Assembly: GCF_014055025.1 (NCBI RefSeq)
Contig: NZ_CP059571.1
Coordinates: forward strand, 558,001 to 622,000
DNA from: Neisseria bacilliformis
Lineage (GTDB): Bacteria > Pseudomonadota > Gammaproteobacteria > Burkholderiales > Neisseriaceae
Reading direction: 5' to 3'
DNA length: 64,000 nucleotides
The notes under the pieces were generated by a model, which saw nothing but the letters and a program-made list of their open reading frames with translations, was not told where the DNA came from and did not search any database. Positions 55,246-64,000 of this stretch are shown here, in pieces (the stretch's first letter is position 1; each line of letters starts with the position of its first letter). The position numbers and the translations under genes are program-made.

Positions 55246-57364
55246 GTTCGCTTTCTGCCAGTGCGGGTAGGGTGATGGTGATGCACGCGCCGCCTTCGGG
55301 CGGGTTGGCCGCTTCGATGCGGCCGCCATGCTCTTCGATGATTTTTTTGACCACGGGCAGGCCGAGGCCGGTGCCGGTCGGTTTGTCGGTTACGTAGGGC
55401 TCGAATGCGTTGTGCAGCATTTCGGGGCTGAAACTTTTGCCGTTGTTGGCGACGGTGAGGATGATTTCGCCGCCGTGGTGTTCGGTGCGCACCAGCACGC
55501 GCGGGTGTTCTGCGGTTTCGGCCGCTTCGGCGGCGTTTTTGAAGAGGTTGTGCAGAACTTGGCGCATGGCGGTGGTGTCGGCGTCGGCCATGGCGGGTAT
55601 CTTACTCAACTGCGCTTCAAATGTACACGCGCCGCCTTCGTAGAGCAGGCGCACTTCTTCTATCAGGCGGTTGAGGTCTTGTTTTTGCGGTTTGAGGTCG
55701 GGGGCGCGGGCGTAGTTGCGGAAGGCTTCAACCATTTCCTGCATGGCTTCGACTTGTTTGACGATGGTGTCGGTGCTGCGGGTGAGGATTTGGGCGTCTG
55801 CGCCGTCGAGTTTGTCGTGCAGTTTCCAGGCCAGGCGTTCGGCGGAGAGGCGGATGGGGGTGAGGGGGTTGCGGATTTCGTGGGCGAGGCGTTTGGCCAC
55901 TTCGCCCCAGGCGGCTTCTTTTTGGGCGCGCACGGAGAGGGTGATGTCGTCGAATACGAGGACGAGGCCGCCGCCGTTGTCGGCGGGCAGGGGGGCGGCT
56001 TTGGCCAGCAGGATGCGGGGGCTGCCGCCTTCGGGGGTGTAGGCCGTCTGAATGCTGCGGCCGGTTTGGGCGGAGACGGTTTGGAAGAGGGCGGCCAGTT
56101 CGGCGTATTGCGGCACGTCCTGCGGCCAGTCGTGCCAGCTGCTGCCGGCCATTTCGGAGAGGGGCAGGCCGAGGATGTGTTCCGCGCTGCGGTTGAGGGT
56201 TTTCAGACGGCCTTTTTCGTCGAAGGTGATGACGCCGGCGGTGAGGCTTTCGAGCACGGTTTCGAGGTAGTGGCGGGCGGCTTCCTGTTTGAGGCGGTTG
56301 AGTTTTTCCGCGTCGCTGGCGATGGCGAGCTGTTCGGTCATGTGGTTGAACAGGCGGGTGAGGCGGCCGAGCTCGTCGTTGCGGTAAACGGGGCGGCGTT
56401 GGGTGAAGTCGCCTTCGGCCACGGCCTGCGCGCCTTCGGAGAGCGAGAGGATGGGTTCGATGAAGCGGCGGGAAAAATAGAGGGCGATGACCAGCGCGAG
56501 CATGACGGAAAGCAGGGCGGCGGCCAGCAGGGTGATGAGGAAGAAGGTTTGCAGGCCCTGTTTGGCGTAGGTGAGTTCGGCGTATTTGCTGCGGGCCGCT
56601 TCGATGAGTTCGGCGTCGCGGGCGACGTTGGCGGGCACAGGCCGTCTGAAAAACAGTGCCTGTTCGCCGCCGTCGGCCTGCGGGGGCAGGGCGAGCCAGC
56701 CTTGGGCGTAGAGGCGGCCGTTGAGGCTGACGATGGCGCGGGCGGAGCCGGTTTGGGCGAGGGCGGCGGCAACGCCGTTTTCCGGCTGCGGCAGGGGCAG
56801 TTTGTTTTCGTTGCGCACCAGTTCGGTGCGGCCGCTTTGCGGGTGGTAGATGCCGATTTGCGGGAAGGAGGCGGCTTCGCCGCTGCGACGCAGGATGTCG
56901 GCCGCGCTGCCGCCCATCGCCGTGCCGCTGATGATTTGGATCTGCACCACGGCGGCCTGGCGCACGCTTTGGTCGAGGGCGGCGTCGAGGGCGGACTTGC
57001 TGAGGGTGAGGCTGCTTTCGAGTGCCTGGGCGGTGTCGTTGCCGAACCAGGATTTGATGCTGTACGAGATGAATTGGGCGGACACGCCGGCGAGGAAGAG
57101 GCCGGGCAGCACGGCCACGAGGGCGAACATCAGGGCGAGGCGGCGGGCGAGGCGCGAGCCGAGCATGTTTTGCTGGCTGTGGCGCAGCAGCAGCCAGCCG
57201 TAGCGCAGCACCAGTATCAGCAGCACCGACACCATCAGGCCGGCGGCGGCGATGATGCCCCAGAAATACTGCGAGAGCGAGCTGTCGCTGCCGGTGGCGA
57301 CGGTGAGGGCGTACACGATGGCGGCGCAAATCAGGGCGAGCAGGAACAGGTAGCGGCGGTGCAT
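55235..57364 (-). CDS. ntrY: NtrY-type sensor histidine kinase
   Basis: A 709-residue kinase with three or four N-terminal membrane helices, an extracytoplasmic region, HAMP (after SRRFIEPILSLSEGAQAVAEGDFTQ), a PAS domain (VLESLTAGVITFDEKGRLKTLNRS), H-box KRLAHEIRNPLTPIRLS, N-box HNLFKNAAEAAE and GTGLGLPVVKKIIEEHGG. NtrYX controls respiratory genes in N. gonorrhoeae, in published work. It lies downstream of DUF4390 and rsmB in an order conserved in beta-proteobacteria. The DUS inside it encodes GRLK. Confidence 0.93.
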   Translation of the reverse strand: MHRRYLFLLALICAAIVYALTVATGSDSSLSQYFWGIIAAAGLMVSVLLILVLRYGWLLLRHSQQNMLGSRLARRLALMFALVAVLPGLFLAGVSAQFISYSIKSWFGNDTAQALESSLTLSKSALDAALDQSVRQAAVVQIQIISGTAMGGSAADILRRSGEAASFPQIGIYHPQSGRTELVRNENKLPLPQPENGVAAALAQTGSARAIVSLNGRLYAQGWLALPPQADGGEQALFFRRPVPANVARDAELIEAARSKYAELTYAKQGLQTFFLITLLAAALLSVMLALVIALYFSRRFIEPILSLSEGAQAVAEGDFTQRRPVYRNDELGRLTRLFNHMTEQLAIASDAEKLNRLKQEAARHYLETVLESLTAGVITFDEKGRLKTLNRSAEHILGLPLSEMAGSSWHDWPQDVPQYAELAALFQTVSAQTGRSIQTAYTPEGGSPRILLAKAAPLPADNGGGLVLVFDDITLSVRAQKEAAWGEVAKRLAHEIRNPLTPIRLSAERLAWKLHDKLDGADAQILTRSTDTIVKQVEAMQEMVEAFRNYARAPDLKPQKQDLNRLIEEVRLLYEGGACTFEAQLSKIPAMADADTTAMRQVLHNLFKNAAEAAETAEHPRVLVRTEHHGGEIILTVANNGKSFSPEMLHNAFEPYVTDKPTGTGLGLPVVKKIIEEHGGRIEAANPPEGGACITITLPALAESEHEK

Positions 57365-57367
57365 GGT

Positions 57368-57985
57368 TCAGCCCCTGCTGACGGAAAGCGGTTTCCAGCC
57401 GGAATCGAGCTGCCAGTTTTTCGCTGTGATGGCGTTGATTTGGAAGGGTTTGGGCAGCTGCACGGTGCTGAGGGAGAGGCGGATTTCGGCGCGGATTTCG
57501 GCCAGCTCGGTGTCGGCCAGCGTGCCCGAGGGCAGTACGCGCCAGCCGGCAATCGCGCCGATGGCGCGCAGGGCGGTGTCGAGCGAGGCGTATTCGGTGG
57601 AAAAGGTGCCGACGGTTACGCGGTAGCGGTTGGTGAGCGGGTGGAAGGAGAGTTTGTAGGAGACGTTGTTGTCGCTGCCGACAAGCTGGCCGAGTTTGAA
57701 TTTGTAGGCGGCCACGGTGGGCGCGGAGAGCTGGTAGCTGAGGGTGAAATGCAGCGGCACGCCCTGTTTCAGAGCCTGTTTGAGCGGGTCGGGCAGCTCG
57801 GTGTGGAAGCGGCTGCTGACATCGAGCTGCCCCGTGGCGGTGAGCACCGCCGTGCTGCGGGTGGGGGCGATGCCTTCGGCGGCGGCGGGAGACGGCTTCA
57901 ACAGCAGCAAAACGATTGCGGCCGCCGCGAACAGGACGCGGAGCGGTTTAAGGCTGTTTTCGGATAAGCGCGTAATAAAAGCCAT
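57368..57985 (-). CDS. DUF4390 exported protein
   Basis: A 205-residue protein with an N-terminal hydrophobic segment (PLRVLFAAAAIVLLLLKPSPAAA, signal or anchor) and the DUF4390 pattern: LDVSSRFHTELPDPLKQALKQGVPLHFTL, NNVSYKLSFHPLTNRYRV and AIAGWRVLP. Function is not known. Genes of this family stand between rsmB and ntrY in many beta-proteobacteria, as here. It overlaps the end of rsmB by 38 bp and ends 3 bp before ntrY, so the three genes are probably co-transcribed. Confidence 0.85.
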   Translation of the reverse strand: MAFITRLSENSLKPLRVLFAAAAIVLLLLKPSPAAAEGIAPTRSTAVLTATGQLDVSSRFHTELPDPLKQALKQGVPLHFTLSYQLSAPTVAAYKFKLGQLVGSDNNVSYKLSFHPLTNRYRVTVGTFSTEYASLDTALRAIGAIAGWRVLPSGTLADTELAEIRAEIRLSLSTVQLPKPFQINAITAKNWQLDSGWKPLSVSRG

Positions 57986-59210
57986 CTTGTTTCGGGGTGG
58001 GCAGCAGGGTTTGCGGCGCGGCGCAGGCGGCGTCGGCGTGGCGGCGCAGGAAGTTTTGCAGTTGGAGGTCGTTTTCTTCGGTGAACAGCGAGCAGGTGGC
58101 AAACAGCATTCTGCCGCCGGGCTTTACCACCGTCCACAGCGCGTCGAGCAGGCTTTCCTGCTGACGGGCGGTTTTGAGCGCATCGCCCGGGCGGCGCAGC
58201 CATTTGATGTCGGGATTGCGGCGCACCACGCCCGAGGCCGTGCAGGGCACGTCGGCCAGCACCGCGTCAAACGGCCTGCCATCATACCATGCCGCCAAAT
58301 CCCGCGCATCGGCGCAGACCGTGGAGGCCGTCTGAAAACCGAGGCGCGCCAGGTTGTCTTCCACTCTTTTCAGACGGCCTCTGTCGATGTCCAGCGCAGT
58401 GATGTCGCAGTCGGCGGTTTCCAAAATATGCCCCGTTTTTCCGCCCGGCGCGGCGCAGGCGTCGAGAATGCGCTCGCCGTTTCGCGGTTGCAGAATGTAC
58501 GCCGCCTGCTGTGCGCCGAAATCCTGCACCGACACGAGGCCGTCTGAAAAACCGGGCAGGCTGTGCACCGGCACGGCGGCTTCCAGCGTTACCGCGCAGT
58601 CGTCCAAAGCCTTGGCGGCGATGCCCGCTGCGGCGAGTTCGGCCAGATAGCTTTCGGCGTTGCCGTGGCGGCGGTTGACGCGCAGGGTCATGGGCGGGTG
58701 GAGCTGGAATGCCGTTACGATGTTGTTCCAGTGTTTCGGATAGTGGTTGCGCAGATAGTCGAGCCACCAGCGCGGCAGGTTGTATTTGGCCACGTCGTCT
58801 TTTTTGTACGAAGCCGCCAGCCTGTCGCGCTCGCGCAGAAAACGGCGCAGGATGGCGTTGGCAAACGAGCAGTATTGCCCGCGCCCGATTTTGGCAATGG
58901 CTTCCACGGCCTCGTTTACCACCGCATGCGGCGCGTTGCGCGTGTAATGGAGCTGGTAGAGCGCGGCCAGCAGCAGGCTTTCGAGCTCGCGGTTGTCCAC
59001 CGGCTTTTTCAGCATGTGCGAGAGCATGTGTTTCAAACTGCCGAGATAACGCTGGCAGCCGTAGGCGATGTCTTGCAACGTGCCGTTTTCCTGCGCGGAA
59101 AGTTCGGGATGCGCGGCGCGGATGCGCTCGAGTACATCTTGCAGGTTTTGCCCTGCGGCCACGGCGGCAACGGATTGGGCGGCGAGTTTTTGGGCGAGAG
59201 CCATGCTCAT
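57948..59210 (-). CDS. rsmB: 16S rRNA (cytosine-967-C5)-methyltransferase
   Basis: A 420-residue enzyme with an N-terminal NusB-like helical domain (residues about 1-140) and a C-terminal SAM-dependent methyltransferase. DACAAPGGKTGHIL binds SAM, DVPCTASGVVRRNPDIKW carries the PC catalytic motif, and FATCSLFTEEN the TC cysteine. The start MSMALAQKL at 59210 gives normal length. DUS inside encode DRGRLKRV, LGFQTAS and FSDGL. Confidence 0.95.
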   Translation of the reverse strand: MSMALAQKLAAQSVAAVAAGQNLQDVLERIRAAHPELSAQENGTLQDIAYGCQRYLGSLKHMLSHMLKKPVDNRELESLLLAALYQLHYTRNAPHAVVNEAVEAIAKIGRGQYCSFANAILRRFLRERDRLAASYKKDDVAKYNLPRWWLDYLRNHYPKHWNNIVTAFQLHPPMTLRVNRRHGNAESYLAELAAAGIAAKALDDCAVTLEAAVPVHSLPGFSDGLVSVQDFGAQQAAYILQPRNGERILDACAAPGGKTGHILETADCDITALDIDRGRLKRVEDNLARLGFQTASTVCADARDLAAWYDGRPFDAVLADVPCTASGVVRRNPDIKWLRRPGDALKTARQQESLLDALWTVVKPGGRMLFATCSLFTEENDLQLQNFLRRHADAACAAPQTLLPTPKQDGFYYALIRKQP

Positions 59211-59251
59211 GGGTTTGGGATTCCTAAATAAATGATGTGCGAAAACGGGTT

Positions 59252-59929
59252 TCAGACGGCCTCTGCCAGCCATCCGACGGCCGCCGCCATGCGCTGCGCC
59301 ACCCGGTCGAAATGGCCGCCTTCGTTTAAGGCAAAGGCCGTCTGAATGCCGCGTCCGCGCCACAGTTTTTCGGTGAGGCGCATATTGTCTTCCACCGCCG
59401 CCATGCGCGGGTTGCGGCTGTTTTTTTCGCCGCTGCCGATGGAAAAATACGCGCGCTGCGGCGGCGTGGGCATTTCGTTTGCCGCCGCAAATTCCGGCCA
59501 GCCGTCGAACCACAGCGAGCCGGAGACGCAGGCGGTGCGCGAAAACGGGCTGGTTTGGTACGCGCTCCACGCGGCAAACAGCCCGGCCAGCGAGTAGCCC
59601 GCCATGCCGCGCCAGCGCGGGCGCAGGTTCAGACGGCCTTCGATTTCGGGCAGGATTTTTACCAGCCAGGCCAGATAATCCGCCGCGCCGCCGCCGAAAT
59701 CCGCCGCCTTTTTAAACACGTGCGGCGCAGGCCACGGTGTGAAGGCGTACTCCCAATCGGGTTCGTCGACAGAAACCAAAACAAGGCCGTCTGAAAGCAG
59801 CGCGGCGGTTGCGTCGGCTTCGTGCGGCTGCAAAAAAGTCAACACCAAAGGCGCGTCGAACGCAGCGTTTTCGGGCGCGTACACGCGGACGGATTTGGCA
59901 TCGGCGGTAAAGCTGTCGGTAAGGTTCAT
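59252..59929 (-). CDS. Alpha/beta-hydrolase, esterase-like
   Basis: A 225-residue esterase-D/Fes-like hydrolase. The nucleophile serine is in MAGYSLAGLFA (about residue 112), the oxyanion region in TFLQPHEAD, and the catalytic histidine in NEGGHFDRVAQ. All three parts of a catalytic set seem present, in contrast to the hydrolase at 12749. It may act on siderophore esters or other small esters. The last four codons are a DUS (LAEAV tail). Confidence 0.7.
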   Translation of the reverse strand: MNLTDSFTADAKSVRVYAPENAAFDAPLVLTFLQPHEADATAALLSDGLVLVSVDEPDWEYAFTPWPAPHVFKKAADFGGGAADYLAWLVKILPEIEGRLNLRPRWRGMAGYSLAGLFAAWSAYQTSPFSRTACVSGSLWFDGWPEFAAANEMPTPPQRAYFSIGSGEKNSRNPRMAAVEDNMRLTEKLWRGRGIQTAFALNEGGHFDRVAQRMAAAVGWLAEAV

Positions 59930-59992
59930 GGCGGTTTTTCCTGCAGGAGGCCGTCTGAAAATCGGATTTTCCGTTTTCAGACGGCCTTTTGT

Positions 59993-60922
59993 TCAACCCA
60001 GCACTTCACCCGCCGCGATGCTGTGCCCTGCGGCGAAGGCGGCGGCGGCCATGCGTTTGCCGCCCGCGCTTTGCAGCTCGGTGATGGTCAACGCGCCTTC
60101 GCCGCAGGCGACGGTGAGGCCGTCTGAATTGCAGGCAAGCACTTGGCCGGGGCGGCCGTTTTGCGGCGAAACTCCGGCGCGCCAGATTTTCAGCGGTTTG
60201 CCTTGGTATTGCGTCCATGCGGCGGGCACGGGGTTGAAGGCGCGGATTTTGCGCTCGACGGTTTGCGCGGGTTCGTTCCAGTCGATGCGGGCTTCTTCTT
60301 TGCTGAGTTTTTGCGCGTAGGTAACGCCGTTTTCGGGCTGTTTTACGGTTTTCAGACGGCCTTCTCGTTGGAGTTGTTGCAAATCGGCAACAATGGCGGC
60401 CGCGCCGATTTCCATCAATGCGTCGTGCACTTCGTTGGCGGTGTCGCTGTTTTTAATGGTGTAACGGTGTTCGCTGACCACGCCGCCGGTGTCCAAGCCC
60501 GCGTCCATCTGCATGATGCACACGCCGGTTTCTTGGTCGCCCGCTTCGATGGCGCGCTGGATGGGGGCTGCGCCGCGCCAGCGGGGCAGCAGCGAGGCGT
60601 GGATGTTCAGGCAGCCGTGGCGGGGGGTGTCCAGCACCTGCTGCGGCAGAATCAGGCCGTAGGCGGCCACCACCATCACATCCGCGCCTGCGCTTTCAAT
60701 CAGGGCGAGCGCGTCGGCGTTGCCGCGCAGTTTTTCGGGTTGCGCCACACGCAGGCCGAGCTCTAACGCAGCCTGTTTCACGGGTGAGGCTTGAAGCTGC
60801 ATACCGCGTCCTTTGGGGCGGTCGGGCTGGGTGAGTACCAGCGGAATCTCGAAGCCTGCGGCGGCAACGGCTTTGAGCGCGGCTGCGGCGAAATCGGGCG
60901 TTCCGGCAAAAATCACTTTCAT
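59993..60922 (-). CDS. fmt: Methionyl-tRNA formyltransferase
   Basis: A 309-residue enzyme that formylates initiator Met-tRNA. MKVIFAGTPDFAAAAL, QPDRPKGRGMQLQASPVK, the active-site SLLPRWRGAAPIQRAIEAGD with Asn/His upstream (CLNIHASLLP), MDAGLDTGGVV and a C-terminal OB domain are present. It is preceded by def, separated by DUS hairpins, the usual order. A DUS inside encodes REGRLKTV. Confidence 0.96.
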   Translation of the reverse strand: MKVIFAGTPDFAAAALKAVAAAGFEIPLVLTQPDRPKGRGMQLQASPVKQAALELGLRVAQPEKLRGNADALALIESAGADVMVVAAYGLILPQQVLDTPRHGCLNIHASLLPRWRGAAPIQRAIEAGDQETGVCIMQMDAGLDTGGVVSEHRYTIKNSDTANEVHDALMEIGAAAIVADLQQLQREGRLKTVKQPENGVTYAQKLSKEEARIDWNEPAQTVERKIRAFNPVPAAWTQYQGKPLKIWRAGVSPQNGRPGQVLACNSDGLTVACGEGALTITELQSAGGKRMAAAAFAAGHSIAAGEVLG

Positions 60923-61064
60923 GGTTTTCCTTGCTCCATCATGCTTTCAGACGGCCTGTTTGATTTGTTGCAGGCCGTCTGAAAACGGGGTTGGCGGGTG
61001 TGTACAGGCCGTCTGAAAAAGCCGCGACAGGGTTCGGCTGAGTTTTCAGACGGCCTGTTGGCGT

Positions 61065-61568
61065 TTACATGTTCTGCCGCTGGCGTTTTTTCAGTTTGGT
61101 GCGGATGCGGCCTTGTTTGAGCTGGGAGAGGCGTTCGACAAACACGATGCCCATCAGGTGATCGAGTTCGTGCTGCACGCAGATGGCCAAGAGGCCGTCG
61201 GCTTCGAGGGTGAATTTTTCGCCGTTTTCGTTTAGGGCTTCGACGGTTACGGTTTCGGCGCGGGTTACGGTGTCGTAAATGCCGGGTACGGACAGGCAGC
61301 CCTCTTCGTAGGTGGTTTCGCCGTTTTTGTGCGTGATGACGGGGTTGATGAAGACGCGCGGTTCGTTGCGCTCTTCGCTCAAATCCATCACTACCACGCG
61401 CTCGTGCACGTCCACCTGTGTGGCGGCCAGGCCGATGCCGCGCGCTTCGTACATGGTTTCAAACATGTCGGCAATCAGGGTTTTGATGCGCGCATCGATT
61501 TTTTCGACGGGCTTGGCAACGGTGTGCAGCCGTTCGTCGGGATATTGGAGGATGTTCAGCAGTGCCAT
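61065..61568 (-). CDS. def: Peptide deformylase
   Basis: A 167-residue metalloenzyme that removes the N-formyl group from new proteins. Its three motifs are GIGLAATQV (about residue 45), EEGCLSVPG with the metal cysteine (about 93), and QHELDHLMG with two metal histidines and the catalytic glutamate (about 135). It is divergent from the LysM-protein gene, sharing a 167-bp promoter region. Confidence 0.97.
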   Translation of the reverse strand: MALLNILQYPDERLHTVAKPVEKIDARIKTLIADMFETMYEARGIGLAATQVDVHERVVVMDLSEERNEPRVFINPVITHKNGETTYEEGCLSVPGIYDTVTRAETVTVEALNENGEKFTLEADGLLAICVQHELDHLMGIVFVERLSQLKQGRIRTKLKKRQRQNM

Positions 61569-61735
61569 TTTTGTCTCGATGTTGTCGGGTGTTTATGCAG
61601 AATAGTTTTTAACGCTATGTGGTTTGCGGTAAAGAGTGGTAAAATCGTGCGATAAATCGGCAAGACGGTTTTTATCTGTGTCCGCCGGTATCTTTTCAAT
61701 GATGACTGTGTGAATAAATTTCAATGGGGAGTGTC

Positions 61736-63013
61736 ATGCAAAAACGTATTATAACCCTGCTTTGTGCAGCCGGCTTGGCTGTTTCCGCCCCGGCGTTCGC
61801 CGCCGCGCTGAAAGTGCGCGCCGACGCGCCGAATCGTTATGTGGTGAAACAGGGCGATACCCTGTGGGGGATTTCCGGCAAATACCTGCACCGCCCGTGG
61901 CAGTGGAGCCGCCTGTGGGGCGCAAACCGCAGCCAAATCCGCAATCCCGACCGCATCTATCCGGGGCAGGTGTTGGTTTTGCGCTACGTAAACGGCAAAC
62001 CGCGCCTTTCGGTGGAACGCCGCGCGGGCGACAGCGGCATCCCGACCATCAAACTTTATCCGCGCGTGCGCGAAGTCAGCTCCGGCTACGGCATCCAGGC
62101 GGTCAACGTCGATTTCTACCGCATGTTCATGCAGCATCCGCAAATCATCGACCAAAAGCAGACGCAGCACGCGCCCAAGCTGGTGGCCGGCCCGGACGAC
62201 CGCATGATGTATTCCAAAGGCGACCGCGTGTACGCCTATGAAATCACCGAACCCGGCCGCTATCTGGTTTACCGCGCCCGCAAAGACATCATCGACCCGC
62301 AAACCAAGAAATACCTCGGTCAGGAAGTGGTGTTCAGCGGCGTAGTGGCCACGCTTCCGGCAACCAACAGCGCGCTGGACGGACGCAGCAGCAGCGACGC
62401 GGAATCGCTGCCTGCCGACGAGTACTACACCCGCCTGCACCCTCTGCTGAAAGTGCCCACCGAAACCGCGCAGCCGATGGTGGTGGAAGAGGCCGTATCC
62501 GAAATCCGCAAAGGCGATTTCCTGCTGAAAATGGACGAGAGCGGCGACAGCTTCAACATGATGCCCCATGCGCCCAGCCAGCATATCGATGCCCGCGTGG
62601 TTTCGATTTTCGACGGCATCAGCGAAGCCGGCCAGTTCCAAACCATCACGCTGAACAAAGGCGAGGCCGACGGCTTGGACAAAGGCACGGTGCTAAGCCT
62701 GTACAAACGCAGCCGCCAGATCAAAACCGATCTGCAAAAAGGCAAAGACGGCAGCCGCAGCGTGGTGAAATACCTGTCGATTCCGGCCGAAGAAGTCGGT
62801 TTGGCAATGGTTTACCGCACCAGTCAAAACCTGTCGTCCGCCATCATTTTGGAAAGTACTACCAGCATCAGCGTGGGCGACACCGCGTCCGAGCCGGGAC
62901 ACGATTTGGACAATATGTCCGACGATATGCCGCATGTAACCAATGTGCCGCAAGACCCGCACGACGACGAAAACAACACCACCAATATCAAGAGCAACAT
63001 CCGCGCATACTAA
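61736..63013 (+). CDS. LysM-domain exported protein
   Basis: A 425-residue protein with signal peptide MQKRIITLLCAAGLAVSAPAFA and one LysM domain (about residues 33-84: YVVKQGDTLWGISGKYLHRPWQW...NPDRIYPGQVLVL) that binds peptidoglycan. The rest (about 100-425) is a beta-rich region with no domain I can name, and a low-complexity polar tail. Genes of this type sit divergent from def in many beta-proteobacteria. The GGGGAGTGTC before the ATG is the ribosome site. Confidence 0.88.
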   Translation: MQKRIITLLCAAGLAVSAPAFAAALKVRADAPNRYVVKQGDTLWGISGKYLHRPWQWSRLWGANRSQIRNPDRIYPGQVLVLRYVNGKPRLSVERRAGDSGIPTIKLYPRVREVSSGYGIQAVNVDFYRMFMQHPQIIDQKQTQHAPKLVAGPDDRMMYSKGDRVYAYEITEPGRYLVYRARKDIIDPQTKKYLGQEVVFSGVVATLPATNSALDGRSSSDAESLPADEYYTRLHPLLKVPTETAQPMVVEEAVSEIRKGDFLLKMDESGDSFNMMPHAPSQHIDARVVSIFDGISEAGQFQTITLNKGEADGLDKGTVLSLYKRSRQIKTDLQKGKDGSRSVVKYLSIPAEEVGLAMVYRTSQNLSSAIILESTTSISVGDTASEPGHDLDNMSDDMPHVTNVPQDPHDDENNTTNIKSNIRAY

Positions 63014-63036
63014 ACACATGCCCGGCTGCTGCTGAC

Positions 63037-63069
63037 AAAGGCCGTCTGAAAAGTTTTCAGACGGCCTTT
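63037..63069 (+). terminator. DUS terminator after the LysM gene
   Basis: AAAGGCCGTCTGAAAA (63037-63052) pairs exactly with its complement (63054-63069) around a single G, followed by CTTTATTTTTC. Confidence 0.8.
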
Positions 63070-63232
63070 CTTTATTTTTCAGGCGGCCTGTACGGCAGCG
63101 TCGGACGCAGAGGAAATCGGGCGTTTCAAGATGCCGTGCCGACTTGTGTTTTCCGGTACAAAAACCGGCTTTCCTGTGTCTTTTGAAGGCGGCGGGGAAT
63201 GGTTCGGAAATATAAGCAAATCGTAAACCAGT

Positions 63233-63251
63233 AATAACAATTATCATTTAG
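63233..63251 (+). promoter_or_regulatory. Candidate Fur box upstream of nuoA
   Basis: AATAACAATTATCATTTAG matches the 19-bp Fur consensus (GATAAT GATAAT C ATTATC) at 12 positions by my count. It lies about 125 bp before the nuoA start. In N. meningitidis nuoABCDE is reported as a Fur-activated operon, so the position is sensible, but the match is partial. Confidence 0.4.
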
Positions 63252-63375
63252 TTGTTGAAATTATTGAACTTTTTTTCGGAATTTTGATTTTGCCATCTTT
63301 AAAACACGCCCTGATTTGGCTAAAATGGCGGCCTGTTTGATTTGGTTGTACACCACCGGTTCGGGTACGAATATC

Positions 63376-63732
63376 ATGCTCTCCAATTACTTCCCCGTAT
63401 TCATCTTTATGCTCGTCGGCCTCGCAGCCGGCGTGCTGTTTATCGCGCTCGGGCTGCTGCTCGGGCCGAACCGCCACTATGCTGAAAAAGACACGCCTTT
63501 CGAGTGCGGCTTCGAGGCGTTTGAAAACGCGCGCATGAAATTCGACGTGCGCTACTATCTGGTGGCGATACTGTTTATCCTGTTCGACTTGGAAATCGCC
63601 TTCGTCATCCCGTGGGCGGTGGTGTTCAAAGAGCTGGGCGCGCCCGCGCTGTGGCCGATGCTGGTGTTTATCGTTGTTTTAGGCATCGGTTTTGTTTACG
63701 AATGGAAAAAAGGAGCGCTGGAATGGGAATAG
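63376..63732 (+). CDS. nuoA: NADH-quinone oxidoreductase subunit A
   Basis: A 118-residue membrane subunit with three helices. The conserved loop [40 protein letters not shown] identifies NuoA of complex I. The start MLSNYFPVF at 63376 gives the family length; an upstream extension of 20 residues is not conserved. Its last codons overlap nuoB by 10 bp. Confidence 0.96.
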   Translation: MLSNYFPVFIFMLVGLAAGVLFIALGLLLGPNRHYAEKDTPFECGFEAFENARMKFDVRYYLVAILFILFDLEIAFVIPWAVVFKELGAPALWPMLVFIVVLGIGFVYEWKKGALEWE

Positions 63733-64000
63733 AAGGCGTATTGAACAAAGGGTTCATCACCACCAGCGCGGACACCGTGCTCAACTATATGCGTACCGGC
63801 TCGCTGTGGCCGGTAACGTTCGGTTTGGCCTGCTGCGCCGTGGAAATGATGCACGCCGGCATGGCGCGTTACGACCTCGACCGCTTCGGCATCATCTTCC
63901 GCCCCTCGCCGCGCCAGTCCGACCTGATGATTGTGGCCGGCACGCTCACCAATAAAATGGCGCCCGCCCTGCGCCGCGTGTACGACCAGATGGCCGAACC
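63723..64000 (+). CDS. nuoB: NADH-quinone oxidoreductase subunit B (5' part)
   Basis: The frame from ATG 63723 runs off the window after 92 complete codons. The N-terminal [34 protein letters not shown] carries the CC pair that ligates the N2 4Fe-4S cluster, with [27 protein letters not shown] downstream, unmistakable for NuoB. It transfers electrons to quinone within complex I. The remaining nuo genes should follow to the right. Confidence 0.97.
   Translation, partial: MGIEGVLNKGFITTSADTVLNYMRTGSLWPVTFGLACCAVEMMHAGMARYDLDRFGIIFRPSPRQSDLMIVAGTLTNKMAPALRRVYDQMAE

Larger units (their letters stand above)
63014..63375. other. Intergenic region before the nuo operon
   Basis: The left part holds the LysM-gene terminator (63037-63069) and a decayed DUS at about 63079-63090. 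The right part (63210-63340) is AT-rich and promoter-like, with the Fur-type box listed separately. No gene is supported; a short frame upstream of nuoA lacks a ribosome site. Confidence 0.6.

Noticed and set aside
55328-57967. Very long open frame (879 codons) opposite ntrY, and similar ones opposite hsdR (34289-36601) and znuA (8073-9296)
   Set aside because: These are antisense shadows of GC-rich genes whose third positions avoid stops on the other strand. Their translations are Gly/Ala/Val- or Arg/His-rich with no domains, and no ribosome sites precede them.

Overview
The window looks like chromosome from a high-GC member of the Neisseriaceae, most likely a Neisseria species; I cannot name the species. 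Dozens of DNA uptake sequences of the AGGCCGTCTGAA dialect occur, many as inverted pairs that act as terminators. A second set carries the Kingella-type core AGGCAGCCTGAA. Gene content and order also fit Neisseria: aroK-aroB, ilvB-ilvH-ilvC, LysM/def/fmt/rsmB/ntrYX, znuCBA, a di-haem cytochrome c5 and nuoAB. No transposase, prophage or CRISPR array is visible.

Layout. 0-5.3 kb: the start of an efflux adaptor, a MipA-type outer-membrane pseudogene, a MarR regulator, a TehA-type transporter and an orphan sensor kinase. 5.4-11 kb: a zinc ABC importer, whose ATPase is separated from permease and binding protein by a small exported protein and a MITE-like element, then methionine importer genes metN-metI. 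11-15 kb: bioB, and aroK-aroB with a hydrolase-like protein that has lost its catalytic residues. 15-22 kb: an HxlR regulator divergent from a quinone-reductase-like dehydrogenase, a sugar permease and a co-oriented set of small oxidoreductases (aldo/keto reductase, cupin, carboxymuconolactone-decarboxylase-like protein, two SDRs). 22.4-26.4 kb: a four-gene sensory locus made of a family-3 binding lipoprotein, a CheX-like phosphatase, a CheY-like regulator and a membrane-anchored CheA-like kinase. This is unexpected in a lineage without flagella.

27-31 kb: a family-4 glycosyltransferase, a DUF4189 protein flanked by MITE copies, a Wzx-type flippase and a glutathione S-transferase. 32-40.3 kb: tgt and a type I restriction-modification locus (hsdR, hsdS, hsdM). 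The 5' end of hsdM is a run of 13 heptanucleotide repeats that puts the start codon out of frame, so the system reads as phase-OFF here. 40-49 kb: aat, hemH, small envelope proteins, ftsK, anmK, cytochrome c5 and tRNA-Arg(CCG). 49-64 kb: the branched-chain amino-acid operon, NtrYX (with a degenerate AAA+ domain in NtrX), rsmB, fmt, def, a LysM protein and the start of the nuo operon.

Intergenic DNA is crowded with short repeats: paired GTAG palindromes (REP/BIME-like), a second hairpin family whose stem changes are compensated, two Correia-like elements, a MITE with a 162-bp core flanked by TA, and DUS hairpins. Several of these reach into genes, supplying stop codons or peptide tails.
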